Positions 31,850 through 43,696 of a stretch of 64,000 nt of DNA are shown one piece after another; position 1 is the stretch's first letter; each line of letters opens with the position of its first letter. The DNA is from Nannochloropsis oceanica (Eukaryota > Sar > Eustigmatophyceae > Eustigmatales > Monodopsidaceae), in assembly GCA_004519485.1 (NCBI GenBank), contig CP038134.1, forward strand, positions 496,001 to 560,000. Reading direction: 5' to 3'. The position numbers were made by a program, and so were the translations under genes. The notes below the pieces were generated by a model. It saw nothing but the letters and a program-made list of their open reading frames with translations, ran no database searches and was not told the DNA's origin.

Positions 31850-32291
31850 AGGAGGAGGGCGAGAAGGAGGGAGACGAGGAGGAGGGTTACGAGAAAAGAG
31901 ACGAGAGAGAGGATGAGGGAGAGAAGGAGGAAAAGTAGGAGAAGGGAGAGGGAGAAAAGAGGGAGGGGTACGAGGAGTAGGGGAAAAGGGAGAAGGAGGA
32001 GGAGGAGGCACAGGCGGAGGCGGAGGAGACGGAGACAGAGGAGGAGGAGGCGGAGGAGGCGGAGGCAGAGGCGGAGGAGGAGGAGGAGGGGGAGGAGGCG
32101 GAGGAGGAAGAGGAGGAGGAGGAGGTCACGGGCGGGCCATCCGAGGACTGTATTGGAGTGACACCTGTGAACAGTTCGTGTCTCGGGACGGCAATGGGGC
32201 ACGTAACATCCTGCGGGTGTACAGGAGTATGGTCCGTGGAGAAGCTCGTCCCCATGATCTTCGGTTTGGTCAACCGCCGCAGGATATGTGA
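30633..32291 (+). mobile_element. Fanzor/TnpB-like (IS607-type) nuclease remnant
   Basis: Two conserved blocks in the same register on the plus strand. Block 1 (30633-31075) contains 'KPIIAYGARVFPHTGKGEVS', 'VPVKRVHRVCEKHYRTVYVP' and 'EHLTTKVHLDCGQRLNPI', following the Fanzor pattern of a strand, a K-G-x(4)-P-x-K segment, then v-x-E-x-x-T-S/T-K-x(3)-C before the zinc ribbon. Block 2 (32121-32291) reads 'GLYWSDTCEQFVSRDGNGAR', 'NILRVYRSMVRGEARPHDLR', the RuvC-III 'RD-x-NGARNIL' that ends these nucleases. About 1 kb of purine-rich repeat with stops in this register separates them, either an intron or an insertion. No RuvC-I aspartate region or N-terminus is visible, and the zinc-ribbon cysteines are partly lost. 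Fanzors are RNA-guided DNA nucleases in eukaryotic transposons and large DNA viruses. This one is probably inactive. Confidence 0.62.
31074..32130 (+). repeat. purine-strand low-complexity tract, (GGA)n/(GAA)n
   Basis: Mostly A and G on the plus strand, made of GGA, GAG and GAA units, with a run of about twenty GAA units at 31778-31841 and a mixed stretch near 31385-31640. Open frames here (poly-Glu, poly-Arg, or Ser/Leu on the other strand) are artefacts of composition. Such mirror-symmetric purine tracts can form triplex (H-) DNA. Confidence 0.9.
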
Positions 32292-32551
32292 TGTGGACAC
32301 TGTATGTGTAGCCTCCCCGCTGACATCCTCTTTTATTTCCCTCACCCTTGTCATTCTGGCCCTGTGTGGGCCGTCCGGGGACTTTGCCTGGTGAAAAACT
32401 CGGACAAGGAATCGGGTGAATAGGCAACATTGTATTGCTGGAAGGCTCCCCCTCGTATGCAAGTCCTAGAGGGCGTCATGTTGCATGCGATAGTTCCATA
32501 GGGATGTGGGAACGGCAGAAAAAAGAACTATGCAGCTATAGGACTACTACT

Positions 32552-33093
<542 letters not shown>

Positions 33094-33131
33094 CTACGTA
33101 CTACGGCTACGGCTACGGCTACGGCTACGGC

Positions 33132-33697
33132 AACAGTCGACTACCGCTCGCATACCGCTCGCAGATTTTTCTTGGGATTCAATGGCACGTCGCCGGCTGT
33201 AGACTTTGTTCCAACATGGGGTAAAGGTAAACGACAAATGGCCGCCCAGTATGTCTACAAATTAAAAAAAAAATGGTAGGCAGGTTAGCCGAGGGCTCGA
33301 GGGCTGTGCATAGCCTCAGTAATTTGAGATGAAAATTATCAAAAGAAGTTACACTACTTATCCAGATTAAGGTGGGTGTACTTCCTTCGTCGTCCTTGCA
33401 AGGCCTTGACCTTAAGAGTGCTGGCGTGTGGCTAAAAATAACAAGGCAAGTCAATTGAGTACAAGTTTTACGTTCCTCGGCCCAACGGAATCACGATGAT
33501 AGCCCATGCCCATTTCGCTGCTCCTCAGCCGTCCTCAAATTTCACCTAGATGATGGATGCAGCTCTACTGCTATCGTTTTGTTCTCTAAATCCGCATTTG
33601 GTCGACCTTGAAAGCTAGTTCCCCTTTTTCTTCGTCACGCTCCCTAAAATCATCCTCCGTCTTCCTCTCTACCCCACCCACCCCCCCACGTAGCATC
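33132..33697. other. intergenic, upstream of DNAAF4
   Basis: About 565 bases of ordinary composition after the repeat island, with no supportable gene. An A-run lies near 33264-33274. Confidence 0.5.
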
Positions 33698-35101
33698 ATG
33701 TCGCCCCTCGTACCTACATACACCTGGCAACAAGACGAACACAAAATTGATGTCAGGATTCCACTGAAGAACATTAAGGCCTCGGACATCGATATTTACG
33801 GTAAGTCTGCCTGCTGCTTTGGGATTTCAGATGTCCCTCCTTTGTTTTTCTAATCCCACATCCTTTCCCCACTCTTTGACGATCCAACCTTCTCTTTTTC
33901 CTTAGTGGCCCGCACTTACATCAAGATTAATTTTGGCAAATATTTGTTGGAGCTGGATATGCTTCACAGCATCGAAGATGAAACTGTCGAGGCGCTCGCG
34001 AAAGGAGACGGGACTTTGGTGCTCAAAATACGCAAAGACGAGGCTGACATCGCCAGTCGAGGCATCTGGCCCACCTTGACCATTCCTTGTGAAACGTGCG
34101 ACACAAAAATGCTCCGAATGCGACGGGCTGAAGCAGTGGAGGAACGGCGGGCCAAGGAACAGCACCTCCGCGAGGTCGCCAAAGAAAAGAAGCAGGACTT
34201 GGAACGGCTGGTCCTCCAGTCCCGCATAGACACTGAAATGGCGCAACAAGCATGCCAAGGAAAGCGACAGGCTGAAGAACGACACGCTTTCTTTTCGTCG
34301 GAAGTTGTGGCTATGGCTTCGACGTCAAAAGCGTCGTCAACTTCCTCCTTCCCAGCAAAAGCTGTGATTCCCGGCGTGCGTAATGCCACTGAGGGGCCCA
34401 CCACGGTAAACGTAGCATTTACCCCACGATTGTTTTCCACACCTATGCGAGAATCCAAAAAGGAGGAAGAAGAATCCTGGGTCGATCGCCATAAACCAGA
34501 ATGGCGCGAGCACCACCAGGAGGGCCGAAATCAAATTGAACAGGCGGGCGAGCCCGATTCGTATGACATCCGAACCGTGAGCGAGAGGGACCCCATGTGG
34601 CTCAAGGCTCGGGGAGACAAGAGCTACTCTATCGGTGACTTTGAATCAGCCAGAAACGCCTATACTGCAGCCTTGCAAAGCCAAGTCCGATTTAGCTCAC
34701 GCCATTTGGTCCTCGGAAACCGTGCTTTGTCTTTTTTCCAAATTGGACAGTACCAGGAGTGTGTCGAAGACTGCACCGAAGCTCTGGCGATCTTGCTCGT
34801 CGACGGGAACCATGACAACAGGGAGCACATCAGAAGCTTTCTACGCCTGCATGTTCGTCGTGCTGCAGCCTTCTGTGAGCTAGGAGAATATACGAAGTCA
34901 TTGAACGATTACAGGTAAAACTTGAAAGTAGAGAATTTGCTCCATGATGCGACCATTGAGCTTACCTGGTCTCTTCCCCAAATACACTGCAGGATGGCGC
35001 TCTACTATGCTCCAGGGGACAAAAGCTTGGAGAAGGATATCAGGATCCTGGAGAAGCGACTCGAACTGGCGAGCGATACAAATAGGCGGATTGGCATTTG
35101 A
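33698..35101 (+). CDS. DNAAF4: DNAAF4 (DYX1C1) dynein axonemal assembly factor
   Basis: Three exons: 33698-33800 (donor GTAAGT), 33906-34914 and 34993-35101; phases agree, 406 residues (human 420). Residues ~6-88 are a CS/p23 domain ('YTWQQDEHKIDVRIPLKN', 'ARTYIKINFGKYLLELDML', 'DGTLVLKIRKDEADI'). A coiled, charged region follows, then the diagnostic 'VNVAFTPRLFSTPMRESKKE' (human INFTPRVFPTALRES). The C-terminal half carries three TPRs ('MWLKARGDKSYSIGDFESAR', 'LGNRALSFFQIGQYQECVED', 'VRRAAAFCELGEYTKSLNDY'). DNAAF4 is an Hsp90 co-chaperone that preassembles axonemal dynein arms in the cytoplasm. Its presence implies that axonemal dyneins are, or recently were, built. It lies tail to tail with MCM, 209 bases apart. 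Confidence 0.92.
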
Positions 35102-35310
35102 GAGTAAAATGAGCGTGTGCAGAACGAAAAGGAAAGTAAAACGTATGATCTAGTCGCAACTGGCATGATTTGAGTTTGTTTGGGTACATCTGAACACAAA
35201 ATGCTATCATATCGAGCCTGCACGCTTCTATCAACAATGTAGTAACTCTTTATATTTGTGCGGCGCGCTTTCCCTCCACCGGCCCTAACATGACAACACC
35301 GTGTCCTTTC

Positions 35311-37943
35311 CTACGCAGTCGGCTTGTGTCCGCGCTTTTGCTTGATCTTGTCCAAGACTTGCAGGGCTGCGGTGGTGATGCGCGTGCCGGGTCCAAAGAT
35401 TGCGCAAGCACCAGCTTTGTAGAGGATATCATAGTCTTGGGAAGGGATGACGCCCCCGCACACCACTAGAATGTCCCCAGCACCCTGCTTCGCCAAGGCC
35501 TCTACCAACGCCGGGACCAAAGTCTTGTGCCCAGCGGCCTGGGAGCTGACACCCACCACGTGCACGTCGGCGTCGATGGCCTGCTGCGCTGCTTCCTCGG
35601 GTGTAGAGAAGAGGGGCCCCACATCCACATCGTAACCTAGGTCGCTAAAACCGCTGGCAATGACCTTGGCACCACGATCGTGCCCGTCCTGTCCCATCTT
35701 GGCTACCAGTATTCTCGGTCGGCGTCCCTCCTCTTTTGCGAAGGCCTCGACTTGTCCTAGCACCATCCCATACTCCTTTTCGGCCACGGATTTGTTGAAA
35801 GTGGCCATATAAGCTCCTTGCACGACAGCGCTCGAGGGTGTGTGCCGGCCCCACTTGACCTCCAAGGCGTCCGAAATCTCGCCCAGTGTGCATCGCGCCC
35901 GAGCGGCTTCCACTGAGAGGGCAAGAAGATTCATCGGATGTGAGCCACTGGACGTGGACTCGTCGAGGGGTAGGCCGGCAGACTCGGTAAGCTTGGCTAG
36001 AATGGTTTGCACTCGACTGGGGTCCCGCTTGGCCTTAACGCGCACGAGGCGCTCAATCTGCTTCTGCCGCACAACCGAGTTATCAATGCTGAGTACATCC
36101 ATTGGCTGTTCCTGCACCAGACGGTACTTGTTGACACCTACGATAACCTCATCGCCTGTATCGATACGCGCTTGCTTCTTGGTCGCGCTCTCTTCGATGC
36201 GCAACTTTGCCATGCCGCTCTCAATCGCCTTGGTCATCCCACCGAGTCGCTCCACCTCCTCCACCACATCCATGGCACCATCGTACAGGTCCCGTGTCAA
36301 TGCCTCCATCATGTAAGACCCGCCCCAGGGATCAGCGACTTTGGTGATGTGACTTTCCTCCTGCAAGATGAGTTGGGTGTTACGCGCAATCCGGGCCGAG
36401 AACTCTGTCGGCAAGCCCATGGCCTCGTCGAAGGAATTGGTATGCAGAGACTGAGTCCCACCCATCACAGCTGCAAGCGCCTCGATAGTTGTGCGGATGA
36501 TATTGTTGTAGGGGTCTTGTTCCGTCAACGAGTAGCCGGATGTCTGACAATGCGTCCTGAGAATCGCACTTTTCTTGTTCTTGGGAGCAAAGTGCTTGGT
36601 GACGAGCGTCGCCCATAGTTTTCGCGCCGCTCGAAGCTTGGCCACTTCCATGTACAGATTCATGCCAATACCAAAGAAAAAGGAAAGGCGAGGTGCAAAC
36701 TTATCAACGTCTAAGCCAGCTTGCTGTGCGGCCCGGATATACTCAATCCCGTCGGCAATGGTAAACGCCAACTCGAGCTTCGCGTCCGCCCCTGCCTCTT
36801 GCATATGGTAACCCGAAATAGAAATTGAATTGTACTTGGGCATGAAGTCCGTACTGTAGCCAAAAATATCGGAGACGATGCGCATGGAGGGGGTGGGTGG
36901 GTAGATGTAGGTGTTGCGGACCATGAACTCCTTCAAAATATCGTTCTGGATCGTTCCCTGCAACTGCTCGGGCTTCACCCCCTGTTCCTCCGCGGCAACG
37001 ATATAGAAAGCCAAGACGGGCAGCACAGCCCCATTCATCGTCATAGACACGGACATCTTTTCGAGCGGGATGCCGTCAAACAGAATTTTCATGTCTTCAA
37101 CTGTATCGATGGGCACGCCAGCCATGCCCACGTCGCCTGTCACGCGCGGGTGGTCCGAGTCATACCCGCGGTGAGTAGCGAGGTCAAAGGCCACGCTCAA
37201 GCCCTGCTGGCCTGCCGCCAAATTTCTGGAATTAAAAAAAAGAGTGGTGTGGGACATAACAGCCTAATACTCAAAAATTCGGCATACCAAAAACAGGGAC
37301 ATGAACAAATATAAAGGGGGAGAAAGCTCGAGATTGTAACAAAAAAAACACACATAAATACATCACCAAATCCAGGCTAGCTTCTAATCCCAGCTTCGCT
37401 TACTCATTTGACTTACTTGCGGTAAAATGCATTAGATTCCTCGGCTGTGGAAAACCCCGCATACTGGCGAATGGTCCAAGGCCGAGCCGTGTACATGGTC
37501 GCGTATGGACCGCGCAAGTACGGGAATTTGCCTGGCACTGTTTTGAATGAGAGGAGACAGCTCGCGTGGGTGTGGCTGCTTATCCGCGGTATTGAGAGTG
37601 CTTTCTTCCCGTTCTACTCCCTCGTCCTCTCTTCCATTCCTTCGCCTCACTTACTCTGGTCCACCTCCAACTCCTTCAAATCATGCGCCCCGTACACTGG
37701 CTTGATGGTGATCTCCTCCGGCGTATGGAAAAGGAGCGAGTCCAGCGGCTTCTTGCCCTTCAGCTCTTTTTCCGCGGCCGCTGCCCAGCCTTCGGGGTAG
37801 GTCGTCCTCGAGGACGAGACTGATCGCATACTACCTGCGCCCCCCCAAACCAGGCTCTTCAGCGCCTGTCGCGACGGCCCGTTTCTACCACTGAGGATCA
37901 CATGTTTGGAGCCATGTAGGAGCAGCATCCGGCCCGTCGACAT
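35311..37943 (-). CDS. MUT: methylmalonyl-CoA mutase, mitochondrial, B12-dependent
   Basis: Three exons: 37943-37655 (donor GTAAGT, phase 1), 37537-37417 (donor GTAAGT, phase 2) and 37225-35311, 774 residues (human 750). Exon 1 is Arg/Ser/Gly-rich with no acidic residues, as in a mitochondrial presequence; a further upstream exon cannot be excluded. The (beta/alpha)8 substrate domain is intact: '[20 protein letters not shown]', '[20 protein letters not shown]', '[17 protein letters not shown]' and '[15 protein letters not shown]'-type segments. The C-terminal cobalamin domain has the base-off motif '[12 protein letters not shown]', then '[12 protein letters not shown]' and '[10 protein letters not shown]'. 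It converts methylmalonyl-CoA to succinyl-CoA in propionate and odd-chain breakdown. Both domains are in one chain, as in animals. Confidence 0.95.
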
Positions 37944-38375
37944 GTCTTTAATGAGGAACAATCAGGTTCAACGTTGAGATGATGGTGATGATAATGATGC
38001 GTCGCTTCGAGCTCGCCTGGGCCGCGGATGTTGCCGCAACGCGGTACTGTGTAAGGACAGAGACAGTGAGGAGGGCATGAAGATCAATTTTGAGCGGTGG
38101 GGAAGAGTAAAGGGGTACGTGTGGATAAGAAAAGGGCACACAAAGCAAACAAACAGTGGGGAATCGAAGGTACGTGAAACCTTTGAGGTGAGATCGCCGA
38201 TGGCGAAAGTCAAGGGCGTTTGAATGCTTGCAGCATGTTTTCTGGAATCACCTCTCAAACAACTCTGCTGCGCACACAGAGGTACAAACAAGCATACTTC
38301 CCGTGTTCCTCCTGCTCATACCTTCCTTTTCTCAAACCCATACCCCACTCATGGCACACACATAGGCACTCCATC
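37944..38375. promoter_or_regulatory. shared upstream region of MCM and COG5
   Basis: About 430 bases between divergent start codons. The first exon of either gene could extend into it: open frames reach 37961 on minus and 38220 on plus, but without ATG at those ends. Confidence 0.35.
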
Positions 38376-39812
38376 ATGCCTGAGCCCTCGCCTTCGTCTT
38401 CACAGCGGATGCCCGCCCCACTCGACAACACTTGGAGCTGCAGCTTGGAGGACGACCTGTCGCAATTGGCAGGCCCAGGCCATGGAAGCGGAATTGCCTT
38501 TTTGTCGTCCTTGCGACATAACCCAGGCCTGGCACCCTTTCTCAAGCCCCACTTCGACGCGGCCTCCTTCACAGCGCAAGTCGTGGTAGCGGACAGCGCC
38601 TCGGGTGCTGGCGCCGTAGGCATTCGCTTGAATTCATCTTCGGCGTTGGCACGCTCACGGGCCGAGATAATAGTGGCTCAGCTTACAGAGCAGCTTGCCC
38701 AGGCCGAGGCGGCCATTGAGAAGCATATCTTGCAGCACCAAAAGCAGTTGATGCAGGGCATGGGGGACTTAGGTGAGTTGCGGGAGAATTGCGGTGTGCT
38801 TACAGTCCGGAGCAAGGAGTTGCGACGGTCCGTCAACAAGTTGACCACTGAATTGCTCGAGCCTTACCAAGGCACTGAACGACGGACACAGCAGCTGCGG
38901 CGTCTACACGAGGCCAACGACATACTGAAGAAAGTCAGCCGTTTCTCCATGACCTTGGCACGGCTCAAGAAGGAAAACAGCAGCAGCAGCAGCGGTGGCG
39001 ACTTAACAGGAAGAGAAAATGATGACGCAGTGGCAGTCATGGAAGGGTTGGAGCTTCGGGATCTGGCCAAAGCCGCGCAGCACTTGCAAGAGGTTGAGTC
39101 TCTTTTTCAAGACCCTACCTTGGGAGGGATTAGCTTGCTTGCCGCCGAGCGTCCTTATGTCACCACACTAGGACGGGGTCTCCGACGGACCGCCAAGGAG
39201 AGTTTGCAGGCGGCGCTGCAGAGCATGAATCAGGCTGACTTAGGACCAGCTTTGCAGGTTTTTAATAACCTTCGTCACCTCGCGCCAGTCGTTCTAGAAT
39301 GCATTAGCACGGTCGTCGCTGAAGCTACCGAGGCCACCCGTCGAGCGTTTGATCCACACATCCTCGAAAAAGTAGCCAGCGTCGCAACAAGCACTACTGC
39401 CGCTCTCTCTTCCTCTTCCTCTTCTACGTCCTCTTCCCCTATTGGCGCCACTGCCTCTGGCCGTGCCAGCACTGCTGAGCTGGAAGCCATCGCCCTTCGT
39501 CAACGTCGCGCACGTTTTCGGGATCATTTTGATGAATGGACTACTGCTCTCTATGGATGCGCTATCAAAACCTGGCACTTACAAAGGGTATTACACAAGA
39601 AGGTGGACGCCATTACGAATGAGGGATTTCTGGACGTGGTCTTGCAGTCAGTTGATTTCCACAAGGCCATGGAGCACGTCCTCCTTGTTTCCGCAGAGGC
39701 AGGAGGAGGGGGAGGTGCAAAAAATAGCGGTGCAGGCTTAAATCGAGGGCACAGTCGTGGGAGCAGCAATAACTGTGGGAATGGCAACAACAACAACAAC
39801 AACAACAACAAG

Positions 39813-39864
<52 letters not shown>

Positions 39865-41840
39865 GCAGCAGCAGCAGTAACAGCAGACCTTCCCCTTCCT
39901 CGGTCGGTGCCTTGTACTGGATGTTCTGGCTTCAGCTCACCGCTGCCATCCGCGCCGTTGCCGAAAAGGCCTTAAAGCATGCCACCCCCTCCACTACTAC
40001 CACCACTACTATCGCCAATGCTGTTGCAGCTACTGGTGGCGGTCCTGTGCTTGTGGTTAAGCTTTATCCTTACATATTGGTCAGTTTGACGGACGTCTTG
40101 GATCGGCTGGTCGAGAGCACCTCGAAGAATAAGCTTGGCTTTTTATCATCCTCCCCTGGGGCGGGCGGAGGCAGCCACTTTCAACTACATGGTAATCCGG
40201 TAGCGCTTCAGGTGCTGATGGAAGCGCTGGGTGTAGACGAGCGCACACACTCGGCCATGCTTATAGAAGGGGAGGAGGACCAGCAGCAGCGACAGCAGCA
40301 GCAGCAGCAACAGCAGGAAGGTCACCACACTTCCTCCACGCCCTCTTCATCGTCCTCCTCTTCATCTGCTCCTGTAATCTTTCTCCCCGATCAAGCGGGT
40401 GGGAGTTTGGAAGAGCAGACTTCATTGATCGAAGCACTGGGCGGGCTCCGGGACCTCTACTTAGGCGAATCCCTCCAACGCTTACGTGAGCCAATCGAAC
40501 AAATGTTCTTCACTCAGGAGGGTTACCAATCCGCCGTTCCCAGCAGACAAGACATCTTAGCGCTTTCTCGTGTAATGCGTACGGATCTCTTGACGGGGCT
40601 GGCAGAGGGAGGCCCTTTGCTGTTGCCCCATCTAGTGAAGGGAGTGGTTAAGGCCGTGCATCTGTTTTGTACGAAAATTGAAGCGATGGCCAACACGAGC
40701 GAAGGTGCGAGGAATCTGTATGCATTGCGGGGTTGGATGCTAGGACCAGAGAAAGAGCACAATTTACAGCTGTTGCAACTGGTGGCTTTTTTGCATCAGG
40801 ATCTGCGGAAGCTGCTGCAGGACTTGGCGGCAGCTGTGGGAGGGAGGGAGGAAGGGCGGGGGGAAGAAGGGCAGCTGATGGAAGCGGTGATGGCCTTGGA
40901 GTCGTTGGCAGTGACACGCTTTTTGCATCCGTATATGATGGATATCGTGGCGGAGCTTGGGGGGATTTTGGCGGAGATGCATTTGGAGAATTATGCACCG
41001 GGTCGGCAGCAGCAACAGCGGCAGGAGCAGCAGCAGGAAGAAAGTGACGGGCAAGGAGGGGGAGGGAATTCGAGGTTCATCACATCGTTTCAGATGGCGG
41101 TGACAGGAATGCGGAAGCATCATTTAAGCAAGTTTCCTTTACAGGCAGATTTTGTTATTCGGTCATTTAAGTGGCTGACGAGTCGGTTGTTGCGTCTGTA
41201 CGTGAGCCATGCCGCGTTGCTCCGCCCGCTGAACGAAGCAGGCAAGACAAAATTAACTACTGACATGGCCACACTCGAGACATCCCTCTCGTCTATCCAT
41301 CCCAAGCTCTCAGAGCTCGGTGCACCCTACCTAGAATTAAAAGCTTTCCGCGAATTCTCTTTTTACGGAGACGAACAAAACCCCATCACGGTTAATGGTC
41401 TGGCCAAAGAACGTTTTACAGCCCATCTCCGTCCTTCGACACTTCTCGACGCTCTCTTCGCTCGGGCCCCGCTCGAATTAAGTTCGCCACATGTCTTACA
41501 ACGATGCTCGGAACGGACTCTGGTTGAGGAGTTGTTGGCTTTGTACTATAATGATAAAGTGGAAGGGAGGGAAGGAGGAGAGGGGGAAAACCCACGGATG
41601 ACGGCAGAAAGTGCGCATTGGCAGGTGGTGCGGGTGTGTTTGGATGCGTATGCTCAGCGAATGAGTGCGTCGCAGGTAGAACTGGCGTATGTCTATGATG
41701 TGATGCTCAATTTGGGAGGTTTACTGCTTAAAGGGTTTGGGGAGAGGTTGGTGAAGGGGGGAAGGGATTCGGCGGGAAGAGAGGGAAAGGATAAAGGCAG
41801 CAGTGCTGTGGTTGCGAGGGTTTTACCGTTGAATTGGTGA
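38376..41840 (+). CDS. COG5: conserved oligomeric Golgi complex subunit 5
   Basis: Single exon, about 1154 residues from the ATG at 38376; another in-frame ATG is at 38235. The N-terminal helical bundle matches COG5: 'LAPFLKPHFDAASFTAQVVV', 'QLTEQLAQAEAAIEKHILQH', 'ELLEPYQGTERRTQQLRRLH', then 'ANDILKKVSRFSMTLARLKK' and 'LRDLAKAAQHLQEVESLFQD'. 'ADLGPALQVFNNLRHLAP' and 'LEEQTSLIEALGGLRDLYLG' with 'LQRLREPIEQMF' continue the family pattern. COG5 belongs to lobe B of the COG tether for retrograde traffic within the Golgi. Long Asn, Gln and Ser runs (39785-39890, 40284-40350) make it longer than the ~840-residue animal protein. The C-terminal ~250 residues align less clearly. Confidence 0.82.
39785..39862 (+). 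repeat. (AAC)n run coding for Asn in COG5
   Basis: About 25 AAC codons with one AAG, followed by five AGC codons, giving an Asn/Ser stretch inside a conserved Golgi tether. Confidence 0.92.
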
Positions 41841-41965
41841 TGTCGTTGATGATTGACGGGTAAAGAGCGGAATCGAATGGAGCATTAATCAACGAAAGCA
41901 AGCACGTTACATTGGACTGCCACATCTTCATATCTTCTTCTCCTCCTCTTTTCCACCTGGGCCAT

Positions 41966-43411
41966 TTATTTTGAAAATTGGTACGACAAAAGCGATGATG
42001 GGACTACAGTTTCACCTGCATTATTGTGATGGTGAGGAGGATGGTGGTGGTGCTCGTCTTCGGCTCCATGAGAACACGAAGTCACTCCTCCTCCTTCTTC
42101 TTCTCCCCCTCCTTCCCTCCTCTTTTCACCCTTGTGCACGAGTGAATGAGAATTATGCGGCTCTGGCATCCCCATCCCTCCCCCCAATACCAGCCTTCGC
42201 CCTTGCCCCGGACTAAACGCTGCGGTATAAATCGGAAAATTCTGGTGCTGCACCACATGACGCATCATCGCGTTATCCACACCCAACTCATAAAAACGTA
42301 AACAGGTATCAGTTGACCACGTCATCACGATGGGCACCTCCTTCCTTCTCTCAGTCAAGACATGCTCCTTGGCCAACCCTCGCGGCACCACCGCCGCACC
42401 AAATACCGGACGACCACACCCCTCTAACACAGCCCGCACAGAAAATGTCCGCGTGTCGTATGCAACAACATTACCCTTGCCTTCACACGCCAGCAATATC
42501 CCCTCCTCCGCGCTTAAACACAAAGCCGTCAAGTGAGACCCATTCACTCCCCGCACGGTTGCCACCGCCTCCCCCGCCCGGCGATCGAGAACACGAACGC
42601 TCCCATCACTCAAAGCCAAACACACTACATCGCTAGACTGACCCGGGTATAAACGACCAACAGTGGCGTCAAATACATAACACATACCACCAGGGTTCCG
42701 GTTGGTTCCACCGTACACCGTGCTGCTGCTCTCTTCCTTGTCTTGCTCGGGAGGCAGCTGCTCAAAGGACCACTTAGTTGTAACACTTTGCGTTTCCAAG
42801 TCCCAGAAAAAAACTTTGTCATCGGCGGCTGTCAATAGGAGGCGTTTGGCATCTCTTTCGTCAATGTCATTATCCATCCATTGCAAAGCGTAAATTTGTT
42901 GGCCTTCTTCGGGGTGGTCAAATTCCGTCACTAAAGTGGCAGTGGTCGAGGCCGAAGCCGCTTCGCAAGAATTGCCTTCTTCGTCTTCATCGCTTCCTTG
43001 CTCTGATGAAACAAAATAGACGCGCACGCCACCCGCCGCGCTACCTGTGGCCAGCCATGAAGATTGATGGTCCTTGGGGACTCCATCGGCGCCCTTCCCC
43101 TGATGCTGTCCCCAGGCAACCCGCAGCACCTCTGCCTTATGCGACAGAGTTGTCGACAGAATCGGCGCGATCCCTGTGCTGGCCACGTTCCAAAGCTTCA
43201 CTTCATTTGCCTCTGAGGCCGAGGCCATCCAATCGTTCCCAGAAGCGTCAAATGCCAGGTTAAAGACCCGCTCACGGTGCGCATGTCTGGGGATTTGCGC
43301 CGAAGCACCCCACAAGTCAGGATAGGAGGTGTTGGGCCGTGAGTCGGCCTTGGTAGCGGGAACGTCATTCTTCCCAGTGTTTTTTTTCCTCTGGGGTTGT
43401 CCATCTTGCAT
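41966..43411 (-). CDS. WD40-repeat protein
   Basis: Single exon, 481 residues from an ATG. At least five WD-type blades can be read: 'VFNLAFDASGNDWMASASEA' with 'NEVKLWNV', 'VLRVAWGQ' with 'SWLATGSAAGGVRVYFV', 'LLLTAADDKVFFWDLETQ', 'DVVCLALSDGSVRVLDRRAG', and 'VPIVMTWSTDTCLRFYELGV' near the end. The N-terminal 40 residues are Lys/Pro-rich and the C-terminus is a disordered tail with Glu, Gly and His runs. Beta-propellers act as protein-binding platforms; which complex this one serves cannot be read from the sequence. It is convergent with COG5 (125 bases between stops). Confidence 0.78.
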   Translation of the reverse strand: MQDGQPQRKKNTGKNDVPATKADSRPNTSYPDLWGASAQIPRHAHRERVFNLAFDASGNDWMASASEANEVKLWNVASTGIAPILSTTLSHKAEVLRVAWGQHQGKGADGVPKDHQSSWLATGSAAGGVRVYFVSSEQGSDEDEEGNSCEAASASTTATLVTEFDHPEEGQQIYALQWMDNDIDERDAKRLLLTAADDKVFFWDLETQSVTTKWSFEQLPPEQDKEESSSTVYGGTNRNPGGMCYVFDATVGRLYPGQSSDVVCLALSDGSVRVLDRRAGEAVATVRGVNGSHLTALCLSAEEGILLACEGKGNVVAYDTRTFSVRAVLEGCGRPVFGAAVVPRGLAKEHVLTERRKEVPIVMTWSTDTCLRFYELGVDNAMMRHVVQHQNFPIYTAAFSPGQGRRLVLGGGMGMPEPHNSHSLVHKGEKRREGGGEEEGGGVTSCSHGAEDEHHHHPPHHHNNAGETVVPSSLLSYQFSK

Positions 43412-43696
43412 TGCCTGTTGTGATTGTGGTGAAGGAGCGTGGATGAGGGAACGTGGTGGTGGAATTTCCCGAATGGACTTGATCGCCGAAACGCATGCCC
43501 GTGACGGATGAAGACGAAAAGACCGTCAGGGCACGCAGCAGCCAACCTCAAGGCACCTTAAACGTACTACGCGTGGTGTGGACATGCCTCGGTCTCGAGA
43601 GGGCAAGCTAAAACGAAGGCTGGCGGTGGGGCAGGTCTTTTTTCATCAGGAGGGAGGAGGTTATTTCAAAAACCAACAAACATCTCACACAGGACT

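Noticed and set aside
31123-32430. Several overlapping Glu-, Arg-, Ser- or Leu-rich frames on both strands
   Set aside because: All follow from the purine-strand repeat; none holds a domain except the short Fanzor-like blocks at either end.
33828-33835. CAGATGTC, the same 8-mer that flanks the hAT terminal repeat at 29692-29699
   Set aside because: An 8-mer is expected to recur by chance in 64 kb, and no terminal-repeat sequence sits beside this copy (it is in a DNAAF4 intron).
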